From the NCBI RefSeq assembly GCF_000717275.1, contig NZ_JNYV01000002.1, positions 992,001 through 1,056,000 of the forward strand: a DNA stretch of 64,000 nucleotides, in the 5' to 3' direction. Origin of the DNA: Kitasatospora arboriphila. Lineage in GTDB: Bacteria > Actinomycetota > Actinomycetes > Mycobacteriales > Mycobacteriaceae. Positions 35,236 to 43,844 of the stretch are shown here, one piece after another. The position numbers and the translations under genes were made by a program. The number at the start of each line of letters is the position of its first letter. Positions within the stretch are counted from its first letter, which is position 1. Below the pieces are notes generated by a model. The model worked only from the letters and a program-made list of their open reading frames with translations, did no database searches and was not told where the DNA came from.

Positions 35236-36129
35236 ATGCCGAACTACGCCAGCCCCGCCGACACCGCGATCCATGGCGAGTACACGATCTCCCAGCAGCC
35301 CGGAGACACCCGGCCGCTCTACCGGTTCACCGGCCGGATCAGTGGTGACGGCTCGACCCCGTACCCCGCGGTCGCCGACCGCTATCACGTCTACTCGGGC
35401 TGGTTCTGCCCGTGGGCACAACGCGTCACGCTGGTCATCGAATTGGCGGGCCTGTCCGGCACCGTGAGCGTCAGCTACGTCGATGGCAAGCGCGATGCAC
35501 GTGGCTGGGCGTTCCGAGAGACCCACGGCCCCGATCCCGTCAACGGGTTCACCCTCCTGCGTGAGGCCTACAACGTCACCGAGCCGGACTTCGACGGACA
35601 TGTCTCGGTGCCCACACTGTGGGACCGGGAGACGAAAAAGGTTGTCAGCAACGACTTCGGCACACTCGACGCCGACCTCGCTTCTCAATACGACGTGGCG
35701 GCCAACGGTGGGGTGGAGCTGTACCCGGCCGCACTGCGCGGTCAGATCGACGAACTGGAAACCTGGCTGCGCGCCGACGTCAACAGCACCGCGCACGTGG
35801 CGACAAGCGGCAGTCCGGCAGCGGCCGAAGCGGCAGAGACTCTTCAGAAGGCCTTCACCCAGCTGGACAATCGACTCCAGGGCAGCCGTTTCCTTCTGGG
35901 TGAGGACGTGACCCTGGCCGATGTCCGGCTCTTCGTCACTCTGGTGCGCTACGACGCCGCTGCCGCACGAACGGGCTCGCCCCGCCTCACAGATTTCGGT
36001 GAACTCTGGCGTTACGCCCGTGAGCTCTATGCCATCGACGCATTCACCAAGACCACTGACTTCAGCTCGTTCGGTGGTGACGGCGCGGTGGTCGCGGACT
36101 GGCACAGCACGGTCGGTCTCGCCCGGTGA
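35236..36129 (+). CDS. Glutathionyl-hydroquinone-reductase-like protein (Xi-class GST, YqjG/ECM4)
   Basis: 297 residues starting 2 bp after the oxidase gene. The Xi-class active-site motif is present as SGWFCPWAQR with the catalytic Cys58, in a thioredoxin-like N-terminal domain. The C-terminal helical GST domain shows FLLGEDVTLADVRLFVTLVRYD. Family members reduce S-glutathionyl-hydroquinones or other thioether adducts, releasing thiol. Because most actinomycetes of this group use mycothiol rather than glutathione, the natural adduct may differ. In a sulfur-scavenging operon it could liberate a thiol from an imported conjugate, which is inference. Confidence 0.87.
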   Translation: MPNYASPADTAIHGEYTISQQPGDTRPLYRFTGRISGDGSTPYPAVADRYHVYSGWFCPWAQRVTLVIELAGLSGTVSVSYVDGKRDARGWAFRETHGPDPVNGFTLLREAYNVTEPDFDGHVSVPTLWDRETKKVVSNDFGTLDADLASQYDVAANGGVELYPAALRGQIDELETWLRADVNSTAHVATSGSPAAAEAAETLQKAFTQLDNRLQGSRFLLGEDVTLADVRLFVTLVRYDAAAARTGSPRLTDFGELWRYARELYAIDAFTKTTDFSSFGGDGAVVADWHSTVGLAR

Positions 36130-36242
36130 CCCGCTTGCACCTCGGTATCGCACTCGATCTCGGACTGTCGACCGCGCTGACGCGGCGCCGGCCACACCAC
36201 GCTCTTCTTGCCCACGCGTCGTTCATCACCTAGGAGACTCCC

Positions 36243-37415
36243 ATGGGACCCATTCCGCTGTCCGTCCTTGATCTCTTGCCGCGATCCAGTGGCGTCGACA
36301 ACGCCACCGCCTTGCGGAACACCGTCGATCTCGCGCAGCAGGCCGAGCAATTCGGCTACGCGCGGTACTGGTTCGCCGAGCACCACCTGAACCCAGGCGT
36401 CCTGGGCTCATCACCGGCTGTGGAGATCGCACTGGTCGCCGGCTCGACGTCGACCATCCGATTGGGTTCGGCCGGTGTGCAATTCGGGCATCGAACGCCG
36501 TTGGCGACGGTGGAGGAGTTCGGTTTGATCAGCGCTCTGTACCCCGGGCGACTCGATCTCGGGATCGGGCGGTCGATCTCGCGGCCGGAACCGAAGTCCG
36601 CCACCGGCGACGAGGCGGACACGAGCAACGCCCGAACAGAGTATCTGGCGGCGCGCGGTGGCGGCGCGCACGACGAGGACAGCTATACCCCGAACGGTTT
36701 GTTGCTTCCCAAACAGTTCGACCTCTCGTCCGCGTTCTCCAGCAACGCCGTCACGCACCTGCTGAATCTCCTGCAGCAGCCGGGCGCATACGCGCCGAGC
36801 TACGACGAGCAGATCTCCACGGTTCTGGCCCTGCTCGACGGCAACTACGTGAGCCCCCAAGGGCTTCCCGCTCACGCGGCGCCGGGGGAGGGCGCGGACG
36901 TCCAGGTGTGGATCCTGGGCGCGTCAGGAGGATCCAGCGCCACGGTCGCGGGGTCGAAGGGGCTGCGGTTCGTGGCAAGTTACCACCACAGCCCCAGCAC
37001 TGTCATCGATGCCGTCGACGCCTACCGCGCAGCGTTCAAGCCTTCCGTGGACGTACCCGAACCGTACGTCGCAGTGTCGGTGGATGCCGTCATCGCCGAG
37101 ACCGACGACGAGGCAACTGAACTCGCCAGTGGTTACGCGCCATGGGTACGGAGCATCAGGCGCGGGGAAGGCGCCATCGCGTTCCCGACGCCGGCCGAGG
37201 CCGCGGCATTGGACTGGACCGATGAGGATCGCGAACTGGTGCGCGATCGGGTGCTCACCCAGTTCGTCGGGTCGCCGACCACCGTCGCCGACAAGCTCGA
37301 ACAACTGCGTGATGCCACCGGCGCGTCCGAGATCTCCATCACGACCATCACCCACGACCATGCGGCGCGCGTCCGATCGTACGAATTGATCGCGAAGGAG
37401 TGGGCCAACCGATGA
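36243..37415 (+). CDS. Luciferase-like flavin-dependent oxidoreductase (LLM)
   Basis: 390 residues of the LLM class: PIPLSVLDLLPRSSG at the N-terminus, YARYWFAEHHLNPGVLGSSPAVEIA, IRLGSAGVQFGHRTPLATVEEFG and GRLDLGIGRS. An insertion of about 60 residues (around 120-185) separates this half from WILGASGGSSATVAGSKGLRFVASYH. It should use reduced flavin to oxidise a small substrate, by analogy a sulfonate or sulfone. It belongs to the operon B unit, with a 113-bp gap after the GST, and overlaps the GNAT gene by 4 bp. The substrate is not identified. Confidence 0.85.
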   Translation: MGPIPLSVLDLLPRSSGVDNATALRNTVDLAQQAEQFGYARYWFAEHHLNPGVLGSSPAVEIALVAGSTSTIRLGSAGVQFGHRTPLATVEEFGLISALYPGRLDLGIGRSISRPEPKSATGDEADTSNARTEYLAARGGGAHDEDSYTPNGLLLPKQFDLSSAFSSNAVTHLLNLLQQPGAYAPSYDEQISTVLALLDGNYVSPQGLPAHAAPGEGADVQVWILGASGGSSATVAGSKGLRFVASYHHSPSTVIDAVDAYRAAFKPSVDVPEPYVAVSVDAVIAETDDEATELASGYAPWVRSIRRGEGAIAFPTPAEAAALDWTDEDRELVRDRVLTQFVGSPTTVADKLEQLRDATGASEISITTITHDHAARVRSYELIAKEWANR

Positions 37416-38116
37416 CCTCCACAACGTCCCCAGACACCTCGGTGCTCGACAACGCCATGTGGCAGAGCCTGGTCGGTGCCCACGCGCACCTCAGCGAAGG
37501 TACCCGGCGAGCTCGCCGCTACCTGCCCACCGTGGCCCCGTTCGTCGCCGTCGATGATCCCGACGACCCGCAGACTTGGACAGAACTCGCTCAGCTGATA
37601 GGTCCGGGCCAGGACGTCGCCATCCCACGCGACGTCAGTGTCCTGCCCGCCGGATGGTCGTTGGTGATGACCGGGCCAGGGGTTCAGATGATCGCTACCG
37701 ATGCGTTGCGGCCCAAGCCGTTCGAGGAAGCGAGCCGGCTCGGAGCCGACGACGTCGACGACATGTTGGCTCTGATCGACCGCACCCAACCCGGGCCGTT
37801 CCTACCCGAGACCTACCGTCTGGGAACCTATCTCGGGGTGAGGCGAGAGGGGAGGCTGATCGCCATGGCCGGTGAACGGCTGCACCCGCCAGGATGGACC
37901 GAGATAAGTGCCGTCTGCACCGACGCCGAGTTTCGTGGCCAGGGCCTTGCCACACGTCTGGTTCTCGCCATTGCCGACGGCATCTATGCTCGTGGCGAGA
38001 CGCCGTTCCTACATGCGGCAGCGACCAACACAAATGCTATCGCGCTCTACGAACACCTTGGTTTTGTGCTGCGGACCGAGATCATCTTCAGTGTGGTCAG
38101 GTCACCGGCCGGCTGA
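37412..38116 (+). CDS. GNAT-family N-acetyltransferase
   Basis: 234 residues from ATG 37412 (ATGA overlap with the LLM). The C-terminal half holds the GNAT acetyl-CoA site: EISAVCTDAEFRGQGLATRLVLAIA contains the Q/R-x-x-G-x-G/A pattern, and ATNTNAIALYEHLGFVLRTE is the typical motif B. The N-terminal about 90 residues are less conserved. It closes operon B and is convergent with the SnaA-type LLM. Acetylation of an amine product or of an imported amino compound is a possible role. Confidence 0.83.
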   Translation: MTSTTSPDTSVLDNAMWQSLVGAHAHLSEGTRRARRYLPTVAPFVAVDDPDDPQTWTELAQLIGPGQDVAIPRDVSVLPAGWSLVMTGPGVQMIATDALRPKPFEEASRLGADDVDDMLALIDRTQPGPFLPETYRLGTYLGVRREGRLIAMAGERLHPPGWTEISAVCTDAEFRGQGLATRLVLAIADGIYARGETPFLHAAATNTNAIALYEHLGFVLRTEIIFSVVRSPAG

Positions 38117-38135
38117 GTAACCGAGGCGCGTCGTG

Positions 38136-39518
38136 TCACAGAGCGGGCAACTGCAGGTGCTCGCGGAGAGTGGTGGTCGTGTACTCGGTCCGGTAGACCC
38201 CTCGGTCCTGGAGAGCGGGCACTAACTTCTCGACGAGATCATCTACCGAATCCAGTAGGTGGTAGGGGTTGATGTTGAATCCGTCGACCACGCGGTGACG
38301 GACCAGATGTGCCCATCGATCAGCGATGGAACTCGCTGTGCCCGTGTGGTATTTCGGCGATGGCGCCACTCGTAGGACGAGTTCTCGAATCGATAGACCC
38401 TGCTGCTCGGCCAACAGGCGCCATTCCTGGATCTGCTTGAGTTTGCCGGTGCGAGAGGCGATTGCCAGGGTCCCGCGGCTGGGGTCGAGCTCGTCTTCGA
38501 CCGGTTCGACGTCGGGGAGCGGACCATCGGGGTCGTATGCCGACAGGTCCTTGCCCCAATAGTGCTCGAGGAATGCAATGGAACGTTGTGGGTTGTAGGT
38601 GTTCGCGTGCAACCACCGCCCCTTTTCCTCCGCCTCGGCATCGGTGTCACCGAGCACCAACGTGACCCCGGGAAGGATTCGCAACGAGTCCGGCGTCCTA
38701 CCGTGTGCCGCGAGCCGAGTGCGCAGATCACGGGCATACGTCACCGCGGCGTCGAACTCTGCGTTCGCGGAGAAGACCACGTCGGCGTGCCGGGCCGCCA
38801 GTTCGCGACCCCCGGTGGAGTCACCGGCCTGAAAGAGCACCGGACGTCCCTGTCGACTGGACGGCACCGTCGGTACCGCCCTGGCCCGAAGTAGATCGGT
38901 ATCGCGCTCGACGACCCTCAATCCATCCGCCGACAGCCAACTTTCAGCATCACCATCCGCTGCGATATCGGAGGCAGCCCACGTGGACCAGTACTCCTTG
39001 GCGAAGTCGACGAGTTGGGTCGCGCGCTCGTAACGTCGCTCGTGTTCGAGCCAGCCGCCGTGTCGAAAGTTCTCCCCGGTCCAGGCATTGTCTGTGGTCA
39101 CGATGTTCCACCCGGCGCGTCCTTCAGAGAGGACGTCCAAACTCGCCAGCCGTCGCACCAGATCGGTGGGCAGCGAGTAAGTCGTGTTCTGCGTCGCAAC
39201 GAGGCCGATCTTGTCCGTGGCCGCGATCAGCGCCGACAGCTGCGTGATGGCGTCGGGACGGCCGGCAATGTCAGTCGAGAGGATGTCTCCTCGATTCTCG
39301 CGGACTCGCTGACCGTCGCCGAGGAAGAATGCGTCAAACAGCCCGCGCTCAAGCGTCTTTGCGACTTCGATGAATGTGTCGGCGGATGTGTGATCCGCGG
39401 CGTCGGGATCTTCCCACACCGTCTGTGGCCCCACCCCGGGGTAGAAGACGCCGAGATGGATCTGAGCGTCGGCGTCGTAGGGGGCGCCGGTGTCAGGGCT
39501 TGCGTGGTGGTCGGACAT
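38136..39518 (-). CDS. NtaA/SnaA/DszA-type FMN-dependent monooxygenase (LLM)
   Basis: 460 residues, the length of the NtaA/SnaA/SoxA(DszA)/DmoA branch. Diagnostic segments are FDAFFLGDGQRVRENRGDI, IGLVATQNTTYSLPTDLVRRLASLD, SEGRAGWNIVTTDNAWTGENFRHGG, and PVLFQAGDSTGGRELAARHADVVF. Members oxidise dimethyl sulfide, sulfones, nitrilotriacetate or similar compounds with FMNH2 and O2. With the SAM-controlled genes beside it, a C-S cleaving role is favoured. It is the second gene after the LLM at 40625, separated by 3 bp. Confidence 0.86.
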   Translation of the reverse strand: MSDHHASPDTGAPYDADAQIHLGVFYPGVGPQTVWEDPDAADHTSADTFIEVAKTLERGLFDAFFLGDGQRVRENRGDILSTDIAGRPDAITQLSALIAATDKIGLVATQNTTYSLPTDLVRRLASLDVLSEGRAGWNIVTTDNAWTGENFRHGGWLEHERRYERATQLVDFAKEYWSTWAASDIAADGDAESWLSADGLRVVERDTDLLRARAVPTVPSSRQGRPVLFQAGDSTGGRELAARHADVVFSANAEFDAAVTYARDLRTRLAAHGRTPDSLRILPGVTLVLGDTDAEAEEKGRWLHANTYNPQRSIAFLEHYWGKDLSAYDPDGPLPDVEPVEDELDPSRGTLAIASRTGKLKQIQEWRLLAEQQGLSIRELVLRVAPSPKYHTGTASSIADRWAHLVRHRVVDGFNINPYHLLDSVDDLVEKLVPALQDRGVYRTEYTTTTLREHLQLPAL

Positions 39519-39521
39519 GGC

Positions 39522-40625
39522 TCAAGCGTCTCCAGTTCGTCGATCGTCGGCATAGCGGCTCGTGGTCCACGGGAGACCCAGCGTCTCGCGCAGGGTTGCG
39601 CCGGATGTCGGGGGCGAGTGCACTCCGGTAGCGGTGAGCGCAGGAATGACCACCTCGGTCAGGACATCGAGGTCCGTGGTCGTCACAGCCACATGCAGTC
39701 GCACCCCGTCGACGACGTCGGCCAGCGATGTGAGGGACTCGACGAGGTCGGTCGGCGATCCTTCAAAACGAAGCCGGCCGGTATTTGGCCACCCCTCATG
39801 CTGGTCGAGCTCCAGCAACCGCTGCGAGGCCTTCGCCTCGTCGGTGTCCAGCAGGACGTCGACCTCCGCGAAGACCAGAGCCGCGCCCGCGTCCCTGGCC
39901 GAGGCGGCAGATGCGGCGATCGCCGGGACATCGGGCCGGTTCACAAACGCGATGTCCAGCTGACCGGATATGCCAAGGGAGGCGTCGGCGGCGACGACGA
40001 CCTGTCCCTGCGGCGGCCGAGGAGTGATCAAAGGTCCGACCACAGAGAAGAACTCACCTTCGAATCGGGTGTGATGCACCTTGCTCGGATCGAGGAATCG
40101 GCCGTTTGCGCTATCCCGGATCACCGCGTCGTCTTCCCACGAATCCCACAGACGGCGCGCCACCTCGATGACGTCGCTCACCTCGCGTACCGCGGCGGCC
40201 GGGTCCCGTGGCACTGAGCCAACTGCCGCGTGTACGTCCGGCGCATTGTCGGCACCGACCACCCAGGCCGCCCTGCCGTGAGATGCGTGATCGAGGCTCG
40301 CGAGCGCTGCGGCGACGTGGAACGGCTCGGTGGTGAGTGCCTGCACTGTCGGGCCCAGACCGATGGTGTTGGTGGTTGTGGCCACGAACGCGGCCCTTGT
40401 CCCGCTGTCCAGTTGGCCGACAACGGTCGCAGAGCCGGGTACCACCCGGTCATCGAACGTCACCAACGCAAATCCGGCCGCTTCTGCTTGGGCAACCGCA
40501 TCCCGGATCGCTCGCGCGGACACGACATCCGCGGGCGCACGACCCCATAGTCGCCAGGCCGCGGGATGCGCACCCGCACCGTTGATCTCGACGGCAAGAT
40601 GCAGCGCGCTACGACTTCGAACCAT
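39522..40625 (-). CDS. Luciferase-like flavin monooxygenase (LLM), minus-strand pair
   Basis: About 367 residues from ATG 40625, chosen because family similarity (LHLAVEINGAGAHPAAWR) begins there; longer in-frame starts up to 40760 have no clear ribosome-binding site. Further family segments are VTFDDRVVPG, IGLGPTVQALTTEPFHVAAALASLDHASHGRAAWVVGAD. It is shorter and more divergent than its partner SnaA-type gene, which starts 3 bp after its stop. The pair probably handles one substrate or two steps of a pathway. No S-box was found upstream between 40626 and 40847. Confidence 0.8.
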   Translation of the reverse strand: MVRSRSALHLAVEINGAGAHPAAWRLWGRAPADVVSARAIRDAVAQAEAAGFALVTFDDRVVPGSATVVGQLDSGTRAAFVATTTNTIGLGPTVQALTTEPFHVAAALASLDHASHGRAAWVVGADNAPDVHAAVGSVPRDPAAAVREVSDVIEVARRLWDSWEDDAVIRDSANGRFLDPSKVHHTRFEGEFFSVVGPLITPRPPQGQVVVAADASLGISGQLDIAFVNRPDVPAIAASAASARDAGAALVFAEVDVLLDTDEAKASQRLLELDQHEGWPNTGRLRFEGSPTDLVESLTSLADVVDGVRLHVAVTTTDLDVLTEVVIPALTATGVHSPPTSGATLRETLGLPWTTSRYADDRRTGDA

Positions 40626-40847
40626 TGCTCGACCATCGCGGACGTCACCACTGACGACAAGCCTTGCGCGCAGCCTGGCCCGAACCACGGTTTGCGGGAA
40701 TACAGAGATCGACCTCCGTTGCACAGCCACCGTCGGTGATTCGATCGGAGTCGCGTACATGCCGACAGGGTTATCCGCCTGAGATTCGCGTAGCGCATGG
40801 CGTGTCGAAATCTACAAATAGTGGGCATCGCAGCCCAGAGGACAAAA

Positions 40848-41096
40848 GTGAGTCCTACTCTGGTCCGATGCAGACGCGGTTTCGGCGTTGGAGACAACGG
40901 CGCCAACCTCGGAATCCCTGTCGGATTGGTGAACCGGCTCGCACGCCGCCCATTCAGCATGACGATCACGGTGACCGTAGCCGCTGAACCGGTCTCGGTG
41001 ATCCTGGAACGCTCCGAACTCGAAGATGCCACGGGTAGTGCCGGCGCACTGGATGAGGCGATCGAAATCTGCACCCGTTACGACTTCGAGAACTGA
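40848..41096 (+). CDS. Small hypothetical protein
   Basis: 82 residues from GTG 40848, which has AGAGG six bases upstream (40837-40841). Third codon positions are GC-rich, as in real genes here. The second half is acidic (ILERSELEDATGSAGALDEAIEICTRYDFEN). No family, signal or membrane segment is recognised, and it could be a gene remnant. The 220 bp between it and the LLM start at 40625 show nothing recognisable. Confidence 0.4.
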   Translation: MSPTLVRCRRGFGVGDNGANLGIPVGLVNRLARRPFSMTITVTVAAEPVSVILERSELEDATGSAGALDEAIEICTRYDFEN

Positions 41097-41164
41097 CTCG
41101 GCAGGCCACTGTTTCAGCGTCGGAGCGCATCGAGGGTCGGCGCGCGATTGTCGAGAGTTCGTCG

Positions 41165-41602
41165 GTGTCGGACTTCTCGCGTCCACACCGCCCTCAGGTG
41201 GTTGGTTACGGTGTTGTCGTGACGTCGTTGACCATTGACATAGTTCCGCAGCGCATCGCTGTACTCGACGGCGAGTTCAAGATCGAGCACACGCCGCCGG
41301 GTGTGGAAATGCGTGGCGCGCCCGACGACCTGATGGTGGCGAGGTCGCCTGAGGGGACAACTCGGGTTCGTCGAGCTGAACTGGACGAGGGTGATCGCTG
41401 GCTTGCCTTCTACTCGGGTGGATCTGCACACGGGCTCGACGAGCCTGGGATGACGGTGTCGATTGCTGCACCGCTGTCGGCGTCGGGATGTCCGATCTTT
41501 GTTGTTTCCACGGCCGTCGCAGATGTCGTTCTGGTCCCGAGCGTTCAGCTGGAGAGTGCGTGCGCTGCACTCCGATCGGTCGGGCACATCGTCTCGGTGT
41601 AG
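41165..41602 (+). CDS. ACT-domain-like (CASTOR-type) small protein
   Basis: Up to 145 residues; GTG starts at 41165, 41198 and 41219 are possible and none has a clear ribosome-binding site. The segments IDIVPQRIAVLDGEFKIEHTP, LAFYSGGSAHGLDEPGMTVSIAAPLSASGCPIFVVSTAVADVVLVP and an AALRSVGHIV end resemble the paired ACT domains of CASTOR-like small-molecule sensors. Such proteins bind amino acids. Nothing in the context shows its ligand. Confidence 0.6.
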   Translation: MSDFSRPHRPQVVGYGVVVTSLTIDIVPQRIAVLDGEFKIEHTPPGVEMRGAPDDLMVARSPEGTTRVRRAELDEGDRWLAFYSGGSAHGLDEPGMTVSIAAPLSASGCPIFVVSTAVADVVLVPSVQLESACAALRSVGHIVSV

Positions 41603-41652
41603 ATCTTCATCCCGGTTGCGCGAGTCGCGTGAGCTTCGGGAATCATGGGCCC

Positions 41653-42540
41653 ATGAGTACCAGAGACGACTCTTGGCCCGCCCTGCCGGTGGACTCTTGG
41701 ATCGACACCAGGGACACCGTTCAGTTGTGGACCCAGATCGTCGGCAAGACCCGGATGGCTCTCGGGCCAGAACTCAACCACTGGTGGGGCGTCGCGCTGT
41801 ACGTGGACGCGCGCGGACTCACCACGTCGCTGATGGTGGTCGGCAACCGCGGCCTCGAGATTCGCTTCGACTTCGTCGAGCACGAGCTGCTGTTCCTGGT
41901 CACCGACGGCAGCACCCGCCGGATGAAGCTCGAACCGCGGACCGTCGCCGACTTCTACGCCGAGTACATCGGTCACCTCGACGCTCTCGGTTTCGACGTC
42001 AAGCTGGTCGGCACCCCCGTCGAACTGCCGGATGCGACTCCGTTCGCTGAGGACACCGTGCATGCGTCGTACGACGCGGACGCCATGTCTCGCTTCTGGC
42101 GGTCGCTGGTCAGTGCGCATGGTGTCTTGTCGAGGTTCCGTGGTGAGTTTCGGGGAAAGTCGTCACCTGTCCATTTCTTCTGGGGCGCATTCGATCTCGC
42201 CGTCACACGGTTCTCGGGACGACCGGCCCCCAGGCATCCTGGCGGCATTCCGAACTGCCCCGACTGGGTCATGCATGAGGCTTACAGTGACGAGGTCTCG
42301 AGCGCGGGCTACTGGCCCGGGGGTGCCGAGGAAGGCGTCTTCTACGCCTACGCGTACCCCCACCCCGACGGATACGACACCCATCCGGCCGTCGAAGCTC
42401 CTGCGTCCTGGGACGCCGCGCTGGGGGAGTACGTGCTTCCGTACCATCTCGTGCGTCAGTCACCCGATCCCGAAGCCATGGTTCTGAAGTTCCTCGAGCA
42501 AACCCATCAGGCGGCGGCGGAAACGGCGGGCTGGACGTAG
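41653..42540 (+). CDS. DUF5996 family protein
   Basis: 295 residues from ATG 41653. Recognisable family segments are WIDTRDTVQLWTQIVGKTRMALGPELNHWWGVALYVDARGL near the N-terminus, SPVHFFWGAFDLAVTRFSGRPAP in the middle and GGAEEGVFYAYAYPHPDG towards the end. It is a soluble protein with many Trp and His. The function of the family is unknown. It stands alone, about 50 bp after the ACT-like gene, and appears unrelated to the pathways on either side. Confidence 0.82.
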   Translation: MSTRDDSWPALPVDSWIDTRDTVQLWTQIVGKTRMALGPELNHWWGVALYVDARGLTTSLMVVGNRGLEIRFDFVEHELLFLVTDGSTRRMKLEPRTVADFYAEYIGHLDALGFDVKLVGTPVELPDATPFAEDTVHASYDADAMSRFWRSLVSAHGVLSRFRGEFRGKSSPVHFFWGAFDLAVTRFSGRPAPRHPGGIPNCPDWVMHEAYSDEVSSAGYWPGGAEEGVFYAYAYPHPDGYDTHPAVEAPASWDAALGEYVLPYHLVRQSPDPEAMVLKFLEQTHQAAAETAGWT

Positions 42541-42582
42541 CGGGTGAGCGGCCTGCCGCCTGCCGCTTCCTGAGCAGTGCAC

Positions 42583-42644
42583 TCCCTCCGGTTTGAGCCA
42601 CTCCCTCCGACTGCAACCGGAGGAAGTACACGGAGCCGGAGGGA
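42583..42644. repeat. Interlocking inverted repeats after DUF5996 gene (possible terminator)
   Basis: CCTCCGGTT (42585-42593) pairs with AACCGGAGG (42615-42623). The octamer TCCCTCCG occurs twice (42583-42590, 42602-42609) and its complement CGGAGGGA at 42637-42644. Two alternative hairpins can thus form. It lies just after the DUF5996 stop, so a terminator is the simplest reading. Confidence 0.45.
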
Positions 42645-42687
42645 TACCGCCGCGCCACCCTGCGCCCAGATTGCCGGAACCCGATGA

Positions 42688-42721
42688 GTGATTGACATCA
42701 CCTCAACCACGACCCTAAGCT
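42688..42721 (+). promoter_or_regulatory. Promoter of solute-binding copy 2, with the conserved 14-mer
   Basis: GTGATTGACATCAC (42688-42701) supplies the -35 hexamer TTGACA (42692-42697). After an 18-bp spacer comes TAAGCT (42716-42721) as -10. The TGAACTGA-type operator begins two bases later, so a bound repressor would cover the transcription start. Confidence 0.65.
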
Positions 42722-42723
42722 CC

Positions 42724-42741
42724 TGAACCAAGATCGGTTCA
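42724..42741. promoter_or_regulatory. TGAACTGA-type operator, site 3
   Basis: TGAACCAAGATCGGTTCA matches 13 of 16 fixed positions; with one flanking base on each side the arms CTGAACC and GGTTCAG are perfect. It lies between the -10 box and the ATG at 42758. Confidence 0.65.
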
Positions 42742-42757
42742 GTTTCCGACGAAGGGT

Positions 42758-43798
42758 ATGACCTTGAGAACACTCAAAGTGGTGGCTGTCGCGTTGGGCG
42801 CGACGCTGACCATGTTCGCATCGGCTTGTGGCGGCTCGTCTCCATCCGGACCTGTCGAAGGAAATTGGGACGAGGTCGTCGCCGCGGCGAAGGAGGAGGG
42901 GTCGGTGGTGCTCTATTCGACACAGCATCCCGAGAACCTCGAGAAGCTCAAAGTCGCTTTCCAGCAGAAGTATCCGGACATCACCCTGGAGTTCGTGCGT
43001 GGCACCGACGTGGAGATGAACCCGCGGGTGGAGACCGAGAATCGGACCGGCAAAGGGACCGCGGATGTCCACATGGTGTCGGATCCAGCGTGGATCACCA
43101 ATGCGGCCGACTCGGGTTCGTACTCCACCGAGATCGTGGGCCCGGCATTCGACAACCCGGAGTACGAACGAGACCGCAGCGTCATGAACGACCGCTTCTT
43201 CTTGACGAGCGCAGCAGTCTTCGCACTTGGCTGGAACACCAATGCGCTGCCGGGCGGCCTCGCATCTCCGGACGATCTGTTCGACCCGGCGCTCAAAGGA
43301 CGGATCGGCGTGGTCAACCCCGCCGGCTTTGCGGCCGTGGTCGACGAGTATCAGTTCTTCGAGAAGAACTGGGGGCCGGATGATTTCAACCAGCGGCTCG
43401 CTCAGATGGATCCTCGGGTGTACCCGAGTGCACTGGGTATCGCGCAGGCCCTTAGTTCAGGCGAGATCTCTGCCACGCCGATGGTCCAGCCGCTGTTGCG
43501 TGAGGTGGCTGCCGGTGCGCCGGTGAACTGGGCGCTGCCCGATCCCGCGTGGGGCACACCCTGGTACTCGCACGTGCTCTCGTCGGCGCCGCACCCCAAT
43601 GCCGCCCAGGTGCTGGCGGACTTCATGGTGACGGTCGAGGGGCAGACGGCGCTGTCATTCGGTTACGGCAGTGCTCTGCCAGACATACCCGACTCGGTGG
43701 CACGGGCCCAGGACATCCCTCTCCCCGACATCGCGGCACTGTCGCCGGAAAAGATCGCCCAGTTCCAGGAGCAGTGGGAAAAATCATTCCTCGGCTAG
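42758..43798 (+). CDS. Extracellular solute-binding lipoprotein (Fbp/iron type), copy 2
   Basis: 346 residues. The signal peptide ends in the lipobox FASAC (Cys at about 24). The mature part has the family-1/FbpA-like layout: EGSVVLYSTQHPENLEKLKVAF, then ETENRTGKGTADVHMVSD, FALGWNTNALPGGL, RVYPSALGIAQALSSGEI and HPNAAQVLADFMVTVEGQTAL. The last four are nearly shared with copy 1 (15813) and copy 3 (46080), so these are recent paralogues. Members bind ferric iron, phosphonates, organic acids or sugars; catabolic context favours an organic substrate. No ATPase or permease is adjacent, so it likely docks to the Fbp-type transporter at 47951-50841. The FrdA-like gene follows after 46 bp. Confidence 0.9.
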   Translation: MTLRTLKVVAVALGATLTMFASACGGSSPSGPVEGNWDEVVAAAKEEGSVVLYSTQHPENLEKLKVAFQQKYPDITLEFVRGTDVEMNPRVETENRTGKGTADVHMVSDPAWITNAADSGSYSTEIVGPAFDNPEYERDRSVMNDRFFLTSAAVFALGWNTNALPGGLASPDDLFDPALKGRIGVVNPAGFAAVVDEYQFFEKNWGPDDFNQRLAQMDPRVYPSALGIAQALSSGEISATPMVQPLLREVAAGAPVNWALPDPAWGTPWYSHVLSSAPHPNAAQVLADFMVTVEGQTALSFGYGSALPDIPDSVARAQDIPLPDIAALSPEKIAQFQEQWEKSFLG

Positions 43799-43844
43799 GC
43801 GCACCTAAGTTCCCACATGAGCTTCACCGGAAGGACTTTGATCG

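Noticed and set aside
38136..40625. A dibenzothiophene desulfurisation (dsz) operon
   Set aside because: The SnaA/DszA-like LLM is the only match; no DszB or DszC gene is adjacent, and the partner is a different LLM subtype.
42583..42644. CRISPR-like repeats (repeated CTCCCTCCG units)
   Set aside because: Only two direct copies, eight to nine bases long, with complementary copies nearby; this is hairpin structure and not an array.
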